Part shown: positions 1-11,845 of the stretch, in pieces
How positions within the stretch are numbered: the first letter of the stretch is position 1
Layout: each line of letters opens with the position of its first letter
Assembly: GCA_029721515.1 (NCBI GenBank)
Contig: CM056563.1
Location: 15,232,454 to 15,296,453, forward strand
Direction: 5' to 3'
DNA from: Synanceia verrucosa
Taxonomy: Eukaryota > Chordata > Actinopteri > Perciformes > Synanceiidae
DNA length: 64,000 nt
Translations under genes and position numbers: made by a program
Notes under the pieces: model-generated
The model's database searches: none
The model's input: only the letters and a program-made list of their open reading frames with translations
What the model was told of the DNA's origin: nothing

Positions 1-1203
1 TTACATGTTCAAAGGCGCACGAACACACACACACACACACACAGCCTTTTTACAATGCAATTTCTTATTGTGTTCTGTGATGCAAAAGAAGAAATGGTGT
101 AATCACCAGTATGAATTGGCAGCACAAGTGCGTGAAAATCAAGTGTATTTATTATCCAGAGAAAGTGATGGTTGAAGTTTTGTTTGACAGGTCAGGCAAG
201 TCAGCTTCATACATCACAGCAGAGGAGGAGATAACAGGAATACACCCTGAACCAGAAAAGACTGTGCACATGTTTGTTGGATTCTCATACCCTCAAATTA
301 GAGACAGATGAGTCATTTTAGTATAAGAGTGTTACAACTGAATTACAGCATTCCTGCTATTGTGTGAAGGCTTCGAGTATCTAATCAGCTCAAAGGGGAT
401 GGCATTATATTCTATAAATGGATGACATTATTGGAAATAATTCAAGCCACAAAACATTCTTTCTCTTTTATGCCAAAACAGGAACTTAAATTGCTCTGCA
501 AAAACACAAGACCCATTTTTATGTCCTGGCACATATTTGGTTATTTGAAAATGATGATGTTACCTGTAATTGAAATTATGACTTTTGCTCTCCTGCCAGC
601 CTGCATAGAAATAAAGGCCAGAAAATAAAAGAAATGCCATCGTTGTACAGGAACTAAGCCCAGTTTTACCAGATGGTGAATGCAGCCTGTTAGTATTGAG
701 TGACCAGAGCATGTACGCCTTGTCGTTGTCGCATATTTCTTCCTGCAATCGGTGACCTGTTTCGGTCTGGCTGCTGTGAGGTAGAGAGCAGATTCACTAA
801 GACTCTCTTCATAAGAAATTAACCGCTGTAACCGTACGGTAGACACCAAAAGTCACAGGATTTCTTGCCAGATTCTTTTCAAATCTACTGTTGAAGCACA
901 GGTGTGGTTTTAAGTGTGCCCCTCACTGGGTCGCCTTGAAACTGTTCTACATGTACATCAACTTCAACAATGTTTGTCAGTAATGAATATTGACTTTCTG
1001 AGGCTAGAGTCCATCAAAAAGAAGAGGAGGAAAGACATTAACACAGGCAGAAAAGATCATCATTACTTCTGTGGAAAATATTCCAAACAGTTTGTTTTAT
1101 ATAAAATTTTCTTTACTCAACCGTTGACGTTCTGCAGTCCAGGTTAATTTATGTGTGTGTGTTTATGGACGAGTGTGTGTCTGTGTGCACACACAGGCAT
1201 GCT

Positions 1204-1205
<2 letters not shown>

Positions 1206-1266
<61 letters not shown>
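1206..1266. repeat. (TG)n microsatellite ending in (CG)n
   Basis: About 26 uninterrupted TG units pass directly into a short alternating CG run. Purine-pyrimidine alternation of this kind is Z-DNA prone. It lies in a prkcb intron and creates spurious His-Thr or Cys-Val reading frames. Confidence 0.97.
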
Positions 1267-1267
<1 letters not shown>

Positions 1268-2213
1268 GTCTAAGGTTGACTGACCCATAGAAAATGTTAT
1301 TTTAGTTCTAATGTAATGAGTTATGACTGCTCCTCCTGAGGGAGGCACACCCCACCAACACTCCCAGTCACACTGACGTCACTAGCCTTGATGCTGTTCT
1401 GTGAAGAGACATCATAAACAGTCCTTAATTATGCCTCTGGAAAATGGCCGTAGTAAAAGGGGGGGGGGCAGCAACAGTTATTCATTTATCTGCAGGCGGT
1501 GGTTTGGTGGGTCATATTTGGTCCTCAGGAAGAGCTGTCTAAGAAGATCGATGGTAGAACTGAAGGATGGTTAAAAGGCAGGAAAGAAAATATGAAGTTG
1601 AAGAAATAAGAATAGCAATGATGCTTATTTTTAAACGATGAATTAGAGGAGAACTCATAAGTACTGAGGAAAAGAGATGGGAATAAATGAGATGAAAGTT
1701 TAATGAAGCCAAAGGGGAAGTTCGGGGCATCGTAGCAGCACATTGTTGAGGTCTGATGCAGACCTGTCTTGTAGTTTATCTTTATCCCTACAGTTTATCT
1801 TATGTAAATGTGACAAGTCAAGTCATCACGCATCGTTAAAATGTAATAATTAAAGAGCCTGCTATCTGTTATCTCACTATTATTACACTGCCATATTCCT
1901 GTAAGCAATTAAATCATGCATGTCTGTTAATGTTGCTGATTTTGTGTTAAAACCTAGTGGAGCTTGAATGTGGTCAGGGTTTGTGGCTTGTGAAAATACT
2001 TCCTGAAATGATCATGCTCATGCTCTCATTTTTCCTCCAGCAAAGGTGTTATGAAGGAGATAACTAAGTAGCTCATTTCACTTTTTATCCACACTAGCTG
2101 TTGCCTGGTCCGTCTACCACTTTTGTCTATGCTGAAAAATAACAATTACACGTTCATATTCCCCTTGGGATGATTTGCAATAACTGGTGATCCCTATATT
2201 TTTCATGTACCAC

Positions 2214-2407
2214 TAGCCTGGTCTTACCAGACCTTACCAGATCGTACAGAGGGTCTGGCATTCCTCCACTGAGAACCGATTTCAGACGGGAGGCGTAATG
2301 CGCCGCTAGCATTCAGGCTAGCCAACTCCTTCGCCACTAACGGAGCTAACTGAAAAATAAGACTTTACCCGAACCCTGTGAGGAGTGAAGCCACGACATC
2401 TTTGCCG
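2214..2407 (-). mobile_element. MITE fragment, reverse orientation, next to a prkcb splice acceptor
   Basis: The segment starts with the terminus TAGCCTGGTCTTACCAGACC and matches, in reverse complement, the right part of the full element at 33236-33781. Shared landmarks are AGAGGGTCTGGCATTCCTCC, GATTTCAGACGGGAGGCGT and AGCTAACTGAAAAATAAGAC. A block of the element is missing around 2295. Similarity fades near 2407, about 45 bp before the exon that begins at 2452. Family assignment is not certain; non-autonomous DNA transposon is the safest name. Confidence 0.85.
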
Positions 2408-2451
2408 GAAAGCACAGTAACACTCCTCTTGTCTCCTCTCTGTCCGTCCAG

Positions 2452-2592
2452 CTGATGACGAAGCATCCAGCGAAAAGACTGGGCTGTGGTCCGGAGGGGG
2501 AGAGGGACATCAGGGAGCACAGCTTCTTCCGCTACATGGACTGGGAGAAACTGGAGAACAAAGAAGTTCAGCCACCATTCAAACCTCGAGCT
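2452..2592 (+). CDS. prkcb: prkcb shared exon: end of kinase domain / start of C-tail
   Basis: This internal exon of 47 codons, phase 0 at both ends, has acceptor TCCGTCCAG before 2452 and donor GTAAGT at 2593. It encodes LMTKHPAKRLGCGPEGERDI and continues to PPFKPRA. This is the C-lobe end of a conventional protein kinase C: the KRLG motif typical of AGC kinases, then the HxFFRxxDWEKLE segment leading into the C-terminal tail. It differs from human PKC beta at only a few positions. The kinase phosphorylates Ser/Thr on substrates at membranes when activated by calcium and diacylglycerol. This exon can join either the beta-II exon (5915) or the beta-I exon (16218), both of which start in the matching frame. 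Upstream exons are outside the window. prkca was considered, but the two downstream tails identify beta. Teleosts often have two prkcb ohnologs; which one this is cannot be told here. Confidence 0.97.
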
Positions 2593-3293
2593 GTAAGTCT
2601 GAATCCGCTGAACCAGACTTGACCCTAGATGAGAAGATACAATCCCCATGCGAGGGGCTAATTAGTCACCTGAGACAGCAGAGACCAGGAGTTTAATCCT
2701 TCTTGGTGTTTAAATTCCTGATAACGTGTCTAATTTCCTCTCTTTTCCTTCAGTGCCTATCGTTCTTCTATTTCTGTTATTTTACTCATCTTTTCACCTC
2801 CAGTGTAATTGTTTCTGTCTCTTCCTTCTTCTGTGTATGGGACATACACACAGGTAAGTGATGGGGAGGGATGTGTGGTGATGAGGGCAGGGGTTATGAT
2901 GATAATATCACATATGTCGATAATGATGACGATGGTGAGAAAGATGCAGTGGTGAATGTGGGTTGGATGAGGAAGATGATGACAGATGAAGATAACACTG
3001 GTGACAGCAGTCAGACTGTGGCGGTGAGGATTTTCTTTTTCATTTTGGACTAGTTTAGCTGTTGAGCTAAATCGCCACCCCCGGTTTGGTGCCGTGGCAT
3101 TCTGCATGAGCTGAAGAGCTTTTGTTGGGGTCAGACTGAGTTTAGAAACCTCAAGGGAATCAGTGGATGTCCGTACAGCTACAGTGGCCTGAAACGACTG
3201 TGTTTGCTTGTGTTTGCCTTTTTTTTCTTTTTCTATGACAAAACTAGTTTGATCATAACTGGTCAGAATGACGTCATCGCACATGTTCTGTGA

Positions 3294-3295
<2 letters not shown>

Positions 3296-3325
<30 letters not shown>
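3296..3325. repeat. (CA)n microsatellite
   Basis: Fifteen CA units. Together with the TG tract at 3399-3481 on the same strand, it can form an inverted (self-complementary) pair separated by 73 nt. Confidence 0.97.
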
Positions 3326-3326
<1 letters not shown>

Positions 3327-3395
3327 CCTGAGGCCCCTCTACTGCTGAAGAGGTTTTCTGAGTTGAGCTTTTCATGCAGCTGTCTTGGGCCGCAG

Positions 3396-3398
<3 letters not shown>

Positions 3399-3481
<83 letters not shown>
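3399..3481. repeat. (TG)n microsatellite, one interruption
   Basis: About 41 TG units with a single GC interruption near 3432. It lies in the prkcb intron upstream of the beta-II exon. In the transcript it reads as a UG tract, the class of sequence bound by TDP-43 and CELF proteins. Confidence 0.97.
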
Positions 3482-3483
<2 letters not shown>

Positions 3484-5789
3484 CCTGGATTGTGTGTGTA
3501 TATAGGTCCTTGTGTCTTTTGCCTGTGTGCCTGTTAGAGGTCACCATTAGGACTTGGCTGCGTTTTAACGCTGTTTCTGCTGAGTCATCTGATGGGGCTA
3601 CTAACATATGTTGTCTGATCTCTTCTCCTCTCTTCTCTCTTTCTGTATCATCCTCTTCTTTCTGTTTGATCTCATCTTTCTGACGTCTTTTGTCTTTCAC
3701 CTCTTCTCTCTTCTTCCTTCTGAGAACAAATACAGGTTCAGATTTTTTGAAGGACCGTTGAGTTTACCCCACAGATAAGTTTAGAGATCAGTTTAGCATC
3801 TGAAGGTGATTCTTTGATCTTTTTTGGAGTGTCTGTGTGTTTGGAGAGGGGCTCCCTATATTTCTGACTAAAAAACACCTCTAAGCGTTTTTCTTCAGAG
3901 TGGTGCATCTTGGCGTTTTATGATGGATGTTTGATGCTCTCAAAATCCACATCACTGGTTGAGGTGGCGCTTTGGTCAGAACTTAGTTTCTTAGCTGTTT
4001 GTGATTATGGTCTTGTAGTTTCACACTGTTTAGCCACAAGCAATCATTCATTTACAAATTTTGTCTTAAATTATCATCATTCATCTGTTTGTCAATCGAG
4101 CAATGTGTCGTCAATCCATTCATCCGTCCTCCACCTAAAGACTCCATCCTTCTGTACACTATTCAATGCCACCTTGCATCAGCCCATCTGTCCTTGCACA
4201 TGTTTATTTGTCCTCTCTGTGTTCACAGTTTACTCATGTTTGTTTCTGTTTATTATTTGCATGCTCTGAGGCTCAGTCTCAAATTGAACCTGTCTTGGAG
4301 TGCACTGCTGTGAACAGAAAGCTCACACTATAACAGCTTTTATTTCAAAACAAAATCACAATAACATCTCACCCTGACATCTGCAAGACTCAATACAATA
4401 CAGTGCAGTACAATGCAAGCTTTTCATCAGTACCAAACCCAGTTGCATTCCTGCTGTTAAAACAGTATTAGCCTTTGATAAGATGTTGACCAGATCAACT
4501 GAAAAATTCTTGGCTGTGGTGTTATGTACTGAATTGATACGTCTAAATTTATTTAATTTCCCTATGTGGCAAATTCTTCCCATCTGGTTTCCCAAACAGG
4601 TGAAAACAAACGCAAGTAATTAGCTGCAAATATAATTTGACCCTGGTGTATTTCTCATTTCACATATTACCCCAAACTATAAACTGTCTAGCTTAATTTC
4701 CTTAATTTCCTTTGGTTTTTGTGTTCCAAAGATTTAATGAGTTTGTAGTTTTCCTCTGGGTGATGTTGTCAGTGGACACTGAATCCTTGTTGTGTTAATT
4801 AAAGCTCAGCGAAGTGACGGAGATGGGGAAAAAATGAATAGCTCGGCCCCTTGAGGCACACTGTCGTGAAAATATAGTGTTCAAGTTAATAACTTGTTTT
4901 ATGTGCTGAAATGGACGCACATCTCATGGGTATATAAGCTCTTTCTGCGTTCCCAGTGGTCAGAATGAAGAAATCAAGTATGCTGAAATGAAAAAAATCC
5001 TTTTTTTTTGAGAAAACAAATGTTACCTAATGTAAATTGTGCAATAATCAGTCATATGACGTTGCTCTCTTCTTGGTGAGAGTTTGATTGGATAGCTGAT
5101 TTTCTGTTGCTAGATTGTCTGCTCTCAATATCAACACTTTTAATGAGTTGATGTAATGTCGATATGATGACCTAATGGGCATTATGAAATATCTTGAAAA
5201 TCAATGGGAGATATTTTCAAATTATGCAGCCTCTGAACAAATATCTAAACAGATTCTGAGTTAGTCTCATTGCTCTTTTGCATACTAGCTGGTTGTCTGA
5301 TTTGGTTTATCATATTTCAGCGGGTCTCTACAGCATAATTAATCCACAACTACCCCATAATCATCTCATGACTTTGAGCCTTTGAGTCTTATTTAAAAAT
5401 TCCAATTAAATCCAAGTGTTACAACCAAAACATTGACATGAATCACTAAGGAAAATTGTTTTTGGTTATTTTCTTTGGGGCCACTTTACACATCAGCACA
5501 GCCAATCCAACGTAGTGCACTGCTGCAGGATGTTTTGAGACTTCAGTGGCCTTGTTCTGTTTAAAACTGGAGTTGAATATGTTTCAAATATTTGAAAAAG
5601 GAAAGCATGTGCCTGGGGCGTGCTTGACTTATCCTCTCCTGAGAGTGGTATTTTTGTATCACTTTGAAGGTAATAACAACATTACCTTTTAGCCAATGAG
5701 AGTCGAGTCAAGCTCACCCCAAGTACTGGCGTCTTGTTTTGATATTTGAAACCATGTTCAAGTGATGTCATCTCACGCCCTGGTTCAAT

Positions 5790-5914
5790 CCGCCATTCCC
5801 CTTCTTTTGTTTTCCTCTCCCTCTACCCCCCACCCCGATCCATCCGTTTCTCTCCATCTCCTTCCCAATCCACCCCTCTTCTTGTCCTCCATCCCTCCCC
5901 ATCCTCCTCAACAG
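5790..5914 (+). promoter_or_regulatory. prkcb: Long polypyrimidine tract and 3' splice site of the beta-II exon
   Basis: Roughly 120 nt are overwhelmingly C and T, ending in ACAG at 5911-5914. This is an exceptionally strong acceptor environment compared with the A-rich one before the beta-I exon (16160-16217). It may bias splicing toward beta-II; that is inference from the sequence. Confidence 0.75.
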
Positions 5915-6091
5915 TGTGGACGGGATGCCGAAAACTTTGATCGTTTTTTCACACGCCACCCGCCGGTGCTGACCCCTCCTGATGAGGAAGTGATTCAGAA
6001 CCTGGACCAGGACGAGTTCCAGGGATTCTCCTTTATCAACCCAGAGTTCCCAGGAACTACTGCTACCACCACTGCCACTGAGCAGGCTTGA
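5915..6091 (+). CDS. prkcb: prkcb alternative C-terminal exon, beta-II type
   Basis: This terminal coding exon has 58 residues plus TGA. It starts CGRDAENFDRFFTRHPPVLT, carries the turn-motif threonine in LTPPDEE and the hydrophobic motif FQGFSF, then INPEF. This is the V5 region that distinguishes the beta-II splice form (human form: CGRNAENFDRFF..., ending ...NSEFLKPEVKS). Phosphorylation of the turn and hydrophobic motifs stabilises mature PKC, and V5 directs binding to RACK-type anchors. The last 13 residues are a Thr/Ala-rich extension (PGTTATTTATEQA) unlike the mammalian end. A (CA)n tract begins 13 nt after the stop. In mammals the beta-II exon can also be spliced on to the beta-I exon as 3'UTR; I see no obvious consensus donor close behind the stop, so a local polyadenylation site (6604 or 6978) may be used. 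Confidence 0.96.
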   Translation, partial: CGRDAENFDRFFTRHPPVLTPPDEEVIQNLDQDEFQGFSFINPEFPGTTATTTATEQA

Positions 6092-6102
6092 TTTCAGCTC
6101 AT

Positions 6103-6103
<1 letters not shown>

Positions 6104-6141
<38 letters not shown>

Positions 6142-6147
6142 CACACA
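6104..6147. repeat. (CA)n microsatellite just after the beta-II stop codon
   Basis: CA units with one CG interruption, in the sense orientation in prkcb RNA. CA-rich RNA is the known recognition sequence of hnRNP L, a splicing and 3'-end regulator, so the position right behind an alternative terminal exon is notable. Confidence 0.97.
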
Positions 6148-6603
6148 AACATATGCATAACCATTTTCCCCAGAATCAACCCTGTGTACCCTGGAACACA
6201 CACATGCATATCGACTTTAAATATCCTGGAAATGATTTGTGCTGTTACAGCAACTAAGAAGCCATGACCTAAACTGATTCATAGTCATATCATATACACA
6301 ATAACACATACACACACGCATTGTTGTTCACACTGCTGCAACCTAGATGATGTGTCGGCTTATTCCGAGGCTCCATGAGCAGAAATGGCCTGAATGCGTG
6401 CAGCACTCAAGTGCAGCTCGAAATATACAGTTTAAGGCCTTTATTCACTGGAGGGCATCGATATATTTGTCAAACTACTGTGTTTGTCATGAATACTTTC
6501 ACACAAAACATGAATGTTATGCAGGGAAAAAGCAGCACAATCTGTTGGGGAGTAGTAGGGAGCAGTGCACACCAGATCCACTCCTTCCATTCTTACCTTT
6601 CAC

Positions 6604-6609
6604 AATAAA
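6604..6609 (+). terminator. Candidate polyadenylation signal for the beta-II transcript
   Basis: AATAAA, 512 nt after the beta-II stop. A second AATAAA follows at 6978-6983, with TG/GT-rich sequence some distance downstream. Either could end beta-II mRNA; without transcript data the choice is open. Confidence 0.45.
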
Positions 6610-6977
6610 AGCCCTAGATGCATAATTTTTGTAGGGGCGTATTCTGCATGCAGTAAATTTACAACCTTTTTGGAGATTAGTGGTAAAGTCATGATTCCCC
6701 TGGCCGGCACACACAAAACCACAACAGCATAATTCACATGTAACATAGCTTCAGCATTACATTTAATTCCTTTTATTTTATTTATTATTTTTTGGGTGGA
6801 AATTGTGATTTAACTTTTCTGTTACACATTCCTTAACTATTCCAGCACATTCTGAGTCCAACCTGTACTTCTGGTGTGCTTTTTATTCAGTATGTAATAA
6901 TAATAATAGTGTCTGTACATTCCTGATCTTACCTAAAACTGGAATGCTTCACATACTTGTGCATGAGTTTCTATATC

Positions 6978-6983
6978 AATAAA
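6978..6983 (+). terminator. Second candidate polyadenylation signal for the beta-II transcript
   Basis: AATAAA followed by a T/G-rich stretch (GGACTTTGTCTCC) within 20 nt, a better downstream context than the site at 6604. Confidence 0.45.
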
Positions 6984-7699
6984 TAGCCTTGGACTTTGTC
7001 TCCCAGCAGTATTTTAGCATGTCACCTCTGCCCTCATAGCTTTCTAAATGTGTGTTTATAAAAGTGTTATTTGCTGTTCAGCGCAGGGATCATGATGGAT
7101 GAAATGCTGTTGGGAAATGTAGTCTTTATATAGGCTTTGAGTCAGTTAAATAGATAATAGTACTTCTTATACTCTCGGTTTCTGTTATCTAGTATATAAG
7201 CAATGAAGGAGACTAGCAGGTAGTTTCTGTGTGTATTATAAAAGCATGATTCAGATACCTGGCTGTTTGTTTACAGCATATATGTGTGCATGATTTATAT
7301 ATGAATGAATGAGTAATGTGTATGAAAACTCACAGTTGCTTTAGAATGTGTGCACCTACTCATATCTAGCAGTATTGTATCCACTTTGCTCAGCCGAACA
7401 GATGAAGGTAGAGATGCATGAAACAGACTAGTGCAGCGCTCACTTAAACATGCCTGTGGTGTTGGTGTTTTATTTCATACAAACAACTTCACATTCAGTA
7501 CTGTGCTTCCTTGGGTCCTGAGCAATACATACACGTGACATAGTTGCACCACGTCACTGCCACCCATGGTCAGAAACACCAGTCGAAAAATATTCTGGTT
7601 CACAGGAAAACAGTCACAGCTAACCATGATTAGGATAGATAAGAGCATGGATTTAATTAGCAAATATATTTTGCTGGCAGTAAAGTTATTAGTTTTGTA

Positions 7700-8170
7700 A
7701 ATTAATTTCAAAGATTTCAAAGATTTTTATTGTCATTGTATTTCTATAATGAAATTTTGGTGGCACTTAAAACTAAACAAAACAAGACGAAACAAATGAA
7801 ACAACAGCTTAACACATTACAATACTATACAGTATATAAACAATACACAACAAATAATGGTAAGAAAAAGTAAAACTAAGTAACAAAGTAAAATATAAAC
7901 TATAAGTAAAGTGAGAGGTAGATATAAAAAATATATATAGGTAAAGTGTCCCAGTGGAATAAAAGTGTCACAGTGGAAACCAGTGCGTAAACAGTAATAT
8001 TGCACATGTATTTTGCACTGGGAGTGTGGTTGGGGGTGGGTCAGACGGATGAGATGAGCTGATATCCAGCTTAATATCCAGGACCCGACCGTTAGGAGCA
8101 GGTGGATCGCACAGCTCATCACTCGTTGACACCAGGGAAGTGAAGAATAGTTTGGCTGTGACTTGCATCA
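7700..8170. repeat. Dispersed teleost repeat (TTTTTATTGTCATTGTATT type)
   Basis: Contains the segment TTTTTATTGTCATTGTATTT, then AATGAAATTTTGGTGGCAC, followed by A-rich sequence. I recognise this as a frequent interspersed repeat in fish genomes, possibly the 3' tail of a LINE. Edges are approximate and there is no coding capacity. Confidence 0.5.
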
Positions 8171-8808
8171 TGTTGCATTAACAGGCTATATCCAGGATCC
8201 AACAACAAACATGACCACTGTATAAGACACGAAAGATGCATCTTTACAGCCACGAATCCCCCTGTTAGTAATATTGAGCATGCCATAATTTTGATCACAT
8301 GAGCGGTAATAATATTAAGTGTCAGTTAAAGTCAGCAAGAGAAGAGTGGTACTAGAGATGATTTGTGCTTGCTTCAAATCTTGCTGAAATCTGGGTACAT
8401 TTGGTTTGGTTGGTTTTCTTAAACTTTGTGTTGAATTATCATTGACATTAAATACAGTATTCCACTTCATTAGCTCCTGGAAAAGCCCTACCTCAGTACC
8501 AGAGATGCTTTCTATGGCCTGGAAACTAAAATATAACCCAGATTCCTGTTTTTGAAAAGATACCTGATCATCTCAAAAAGTTAAGATGTCTGGGAAAAAT
8601 TTCTTCGGGAATAATTAGAAGCCAGTAGCTGAATTTCAAACAGTGGACCAATATTTCATGCAGCTCTATTTTTTTTTTAATCTTTTTTTTGTTATGTGGG
8701 AAAGGACTCACTGTGATTGTTATTTTTCAAGTAGCCATCTGCAGGCGCAATGATTTCCATCGTACAGCAGCAGCAAATGAGGACAAAAACTAGACCTTCT
8801 GGAGCAGG

Positions 8809-8810
<2 letters not shown>

Positions 8811-8847
<37 letters not shown>

Positions 8848-8855
8848 GCGTGTGT
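8811..8855. repeat. (TG)n microsatellite
   Basis: About 22 TG units with CG interruptions near its end, in the prkcb intron. Confidence 0.95.
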
Positions 8856-11802
8856 TTTGTCTCGTTTTCCCAAGCTAGCAATAATCTTGTTGACAGGAAG
8901 GTAGAATTGGTGCTGAACCAACGCTTCAGAAGGCTCAGATGAGGACTCAAATTAATTTACATGCAAAAGGATATGAGATAATGAAACTCAGGCCAGAAAG
9001 AAAGAAAGGCTGTTCCTTATTTGCACTTATTTAGTGCAGTTAACATAGTGTGTAAGTGACCGAAGTGTTTCACATCACAGACGGACTCAGCTGTGTTTTG
9101 CTCCCTGCAGGTTCACTGTTGTTTGTCAGTAGTGAACTTATGATGTTTAAGAGTGGAAAAGATTCAGATTCTTACAGTTCATTCACTGGAGTAGTTATCT
9201 ATGGTGGGAGTGACCATTGAAAGGATGTTATCATAAAGATTGTAAATGATATCTGCAGTATGAAGGTGTTGCAGTTGTTGCAACTTAATTGCAGAGGACA
9301 GTTGATCTTCACTTAGAGTTGTCTGATGGTTGCAGTTATCAACACACTTGTGTTACTCCTGACAGTTTGACTAGAATTTGGATAAGAGTTTATTATTATA
9401 AGAGATTATTATGAAAATTGTGAAAACTGCAGAAAAACAGAAACATCTGAAAGAGAGACTTTTTGCAGGACACTGGCTGGTTGTGCTCTCTTGATTCTTT
9501 ACAAGCGGGCCAGATGGTAAACTCCTGATCCCATCAGGAAAGACAAGAAATCAGACTGTTGTCATTTATTTGCCTCACCACTCGTCTGAATGTTTTCCCT
9601 TGTTTGCATCATGCATTTTTAGTGGCATTGAGACCTGTTCAGAGAAGTAATTTTACATTTTGATTGGGTTAATGAATGGGGGAGTCACTGATTTAGCGAC
9701 AGTCTTAACATCTTGATAAACTTGGACCTGACTGTTGTCTCTAGTCTTAAATGTTCTACTGCTGATGAGAGCAGCTTTAGCGCTTCATCCATTTCATCCA
9801 TGTGTTTATTATGACTTGATAATGTAGAGCTAAATCTGTGTCATACTGTACCTTCATTATTGGTATGTATTACATTCAGTGTCTCCTGCATTATAACAAC
9901 AACAAATAATTATATTATTTAATAATTATATACTTATGCATAAAGATATAGAACTGTGTCAAATGTTGATATTTACACCTTGTGGTCAGTATTGTAAATG
10001 ACAAGAGGAGAAGTCTTATTCCTTCCTGCTGAAGGAGAAGCAAACAGACTCTGCATGAAAAATACTTTTGTTTTACCTTTGTATTAGTTAGGATTTATAT
10101 GCATTGAAAGTATTAGGGAGAGTCATGTTTTCTGTGTCTGCATTGCTTCAAAGGTGTGATCCAAGCTACTGCTGTGTGTGAAAAATAATACATCAAGGGA
10201 GAAAAAAAAATGATTTTGACAATGCTTTCCATGTGCCAAAATTATTTTTGTTTTCCAGGAAAAACAGACATAGTTAAAATAAAAGATGTAAAGAACGTGT
10301 TAGGGAGTGTTCACTCTTGTTTTGTCTTTTATATGATCCTCATTGTGTACATTTATAAAAAAAAATGTGGATGTAATGGGTGAAGAAAAGGAAAAGACAT
10401 TAGGGAAGGAGGGTGAAAGAGAAAGGGAAAAACTCATCAATGAAGGGAGGACAGAGGACGAGGTAGTGAGAAGGGACAGAGGAAGCAAATGGAGGCTCTG
10501 TGAAGCAGGGCAGGCGGCTACGACAGGCTGTGCATATTTCATGGCTGCCACTTATCATAAGAGCCTTTCCCTGATGGGGGGGGCGTAGGTCTGATGACTT
10601 CAAGAAAATAACATGCAGAACACGGCCTACATACACAACAGCCCTGCTGAGCCGCTCTAAAGCTGCTCGCCATCCACCAGTCCAGCTACTGCTGCCGCTG
10701 CTGCTCTGACTAGCTGCACATTAACTTTCAATAGACATTACTGGATTTTGCACCATTTACTATCCCAAGCTCAATGTAATGTTTACATATGTCAACGGAA
10801 GCTAATGATGGAAAACAAGACAAAAACCAGTGAGTTTCAACCTTCATGGTCTTTTTGTTTTTTTTTAAACTGTTGTCAGATGGATTATTTGGAAATTTGT
10901 TTTTTTCATTGTTAAAATCACATCCATGTCCCACCTAAACTGGCTATTGTTTTATAGATATATACGATATTTTGGGTTATGGGGTCTGTGCATTTTCTAA
11001 TTAACATTTTGTTTATTACCAAAAAAATGAACCTTCCTTCTCTGTAACCAAGGCTGCATTCCCCAGGTTACTGCTGCAGTCAATATATTGTACATGGTGT
11101 TATTTATATTTACACTTACATTGAAAAAACCCATGGAGTTCTTGACAGAATGCTTCCCCTCATTCCTCTTTATTACTAACATTGTGGTGCAGCTGTGTTT
11201 TATGCAAATTTATCCTAACAGCAACACAAACTCCTATGTAACAGTAAGCTGTATAAAGTTTGCATTGGAGTGGATGTAATAGGCATGTACACAGTAAGCC
11301 GCAGCAGCGCTGGAGTATGTGTGATAATTAATTCCAAATGTTGCATCCCCCAAATTAAAGCCAGTGGCTTCAGCACAAAGCAGCCTGTGCTTATCAGCCC
11401 AAAACAGGTCAGCGTTCGATACCGCCTTTCATTCGCCCTCCTCTTCCCCTTCACCTCCCCTTTTCCTCTGTGCCTCCCACTCTCGCCGCATCCTCAGCTG
11501 ACATAGGCTCGTCTCCCGCTAATCCTCTCGTTACTGAAAAGAGATGGGGTGAGAGAGAGAGGGATGGAGACAGGGAGGCAGAAAAGAGGAGTAGCAGAAG
11601 GGGAAAAGAGGGAAGGGAGGTACAAAGTGGCAAAGACTAAATTAAAGACTCAGTCATGTTTTTCCATTAAAACCGCTGCCTCTGGAACACAGGAAAACAA
11701 CTGTGTGCTGCCCTGATGCTGCTGTGTATTCCAAGCTTTCTATCTATACATCTACACCAAGGGCCACTGATATTTATCTCACTCCCTGTCCTTTTACTGC
11801 AG

Positions 11803-11808
<6 letters not shown>

Positions 11809-11841
<33 letters not shown>
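11809..11841. repeat. (CT)n microsatellite
   Basis: Uninterrupted CT run in the prkcb beta-II/beta-I intron. Confidence 0.95.

Positions 11842-11845
<4 letters not shown>

Larger units (their letters stand above)
1..2451 (+). other. prkcb: prkcb intron (3' part), upstream of the shared kinase-tail exon
   Basis: No coding exon is seen here. The preceding PKC-beta exon, which would encode the end of the kinase lobe up to the ICKG-type junction, was looked for and not found, so it lies left of the window. The stretch holds a (CA)n tract at 27-43, a long (TG)n/(CG)n tract at 1206-1266, a G9 run near 1460, a palindromic CRE (TGACGTCA, 1374-1381) and a transposon fragment at 2214-2407. Short open frames here have no recognisable domain and are treated as chance. 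Confidence 0.8.
2593..5914 (+). other. prkcb: prkcb intron between the shared exon and the beta-II exon
   Basis: This 3.3-kb GT-AG intron contains a complementary (CA)n and (TG)n pair (3296-3325 and 3399-3481) and a CRE palindrome at 3269-3276. Its last ~120 nt form a very strong pyrimidine-rich tract ending CTCCTCAACAG. No coding sequence is seen. Confidence 0.9.

Noticed and set aside
3263..3700. Frames rich in His-Thr and Cys-Val repeats
   Set aside because: They are translations of (CA)n and (TG)n microsatellites, as are similar frames near 1163, 18386, 20739, 26430, 28271 and 40268.
5915..6091. Assignment to prkca rather than prkcb
   Set aside because: PKC alpha tails have a different exon end, and only PKC beta carries a second alternative tail of the RDTxNFDKEF type, found here at 16218.
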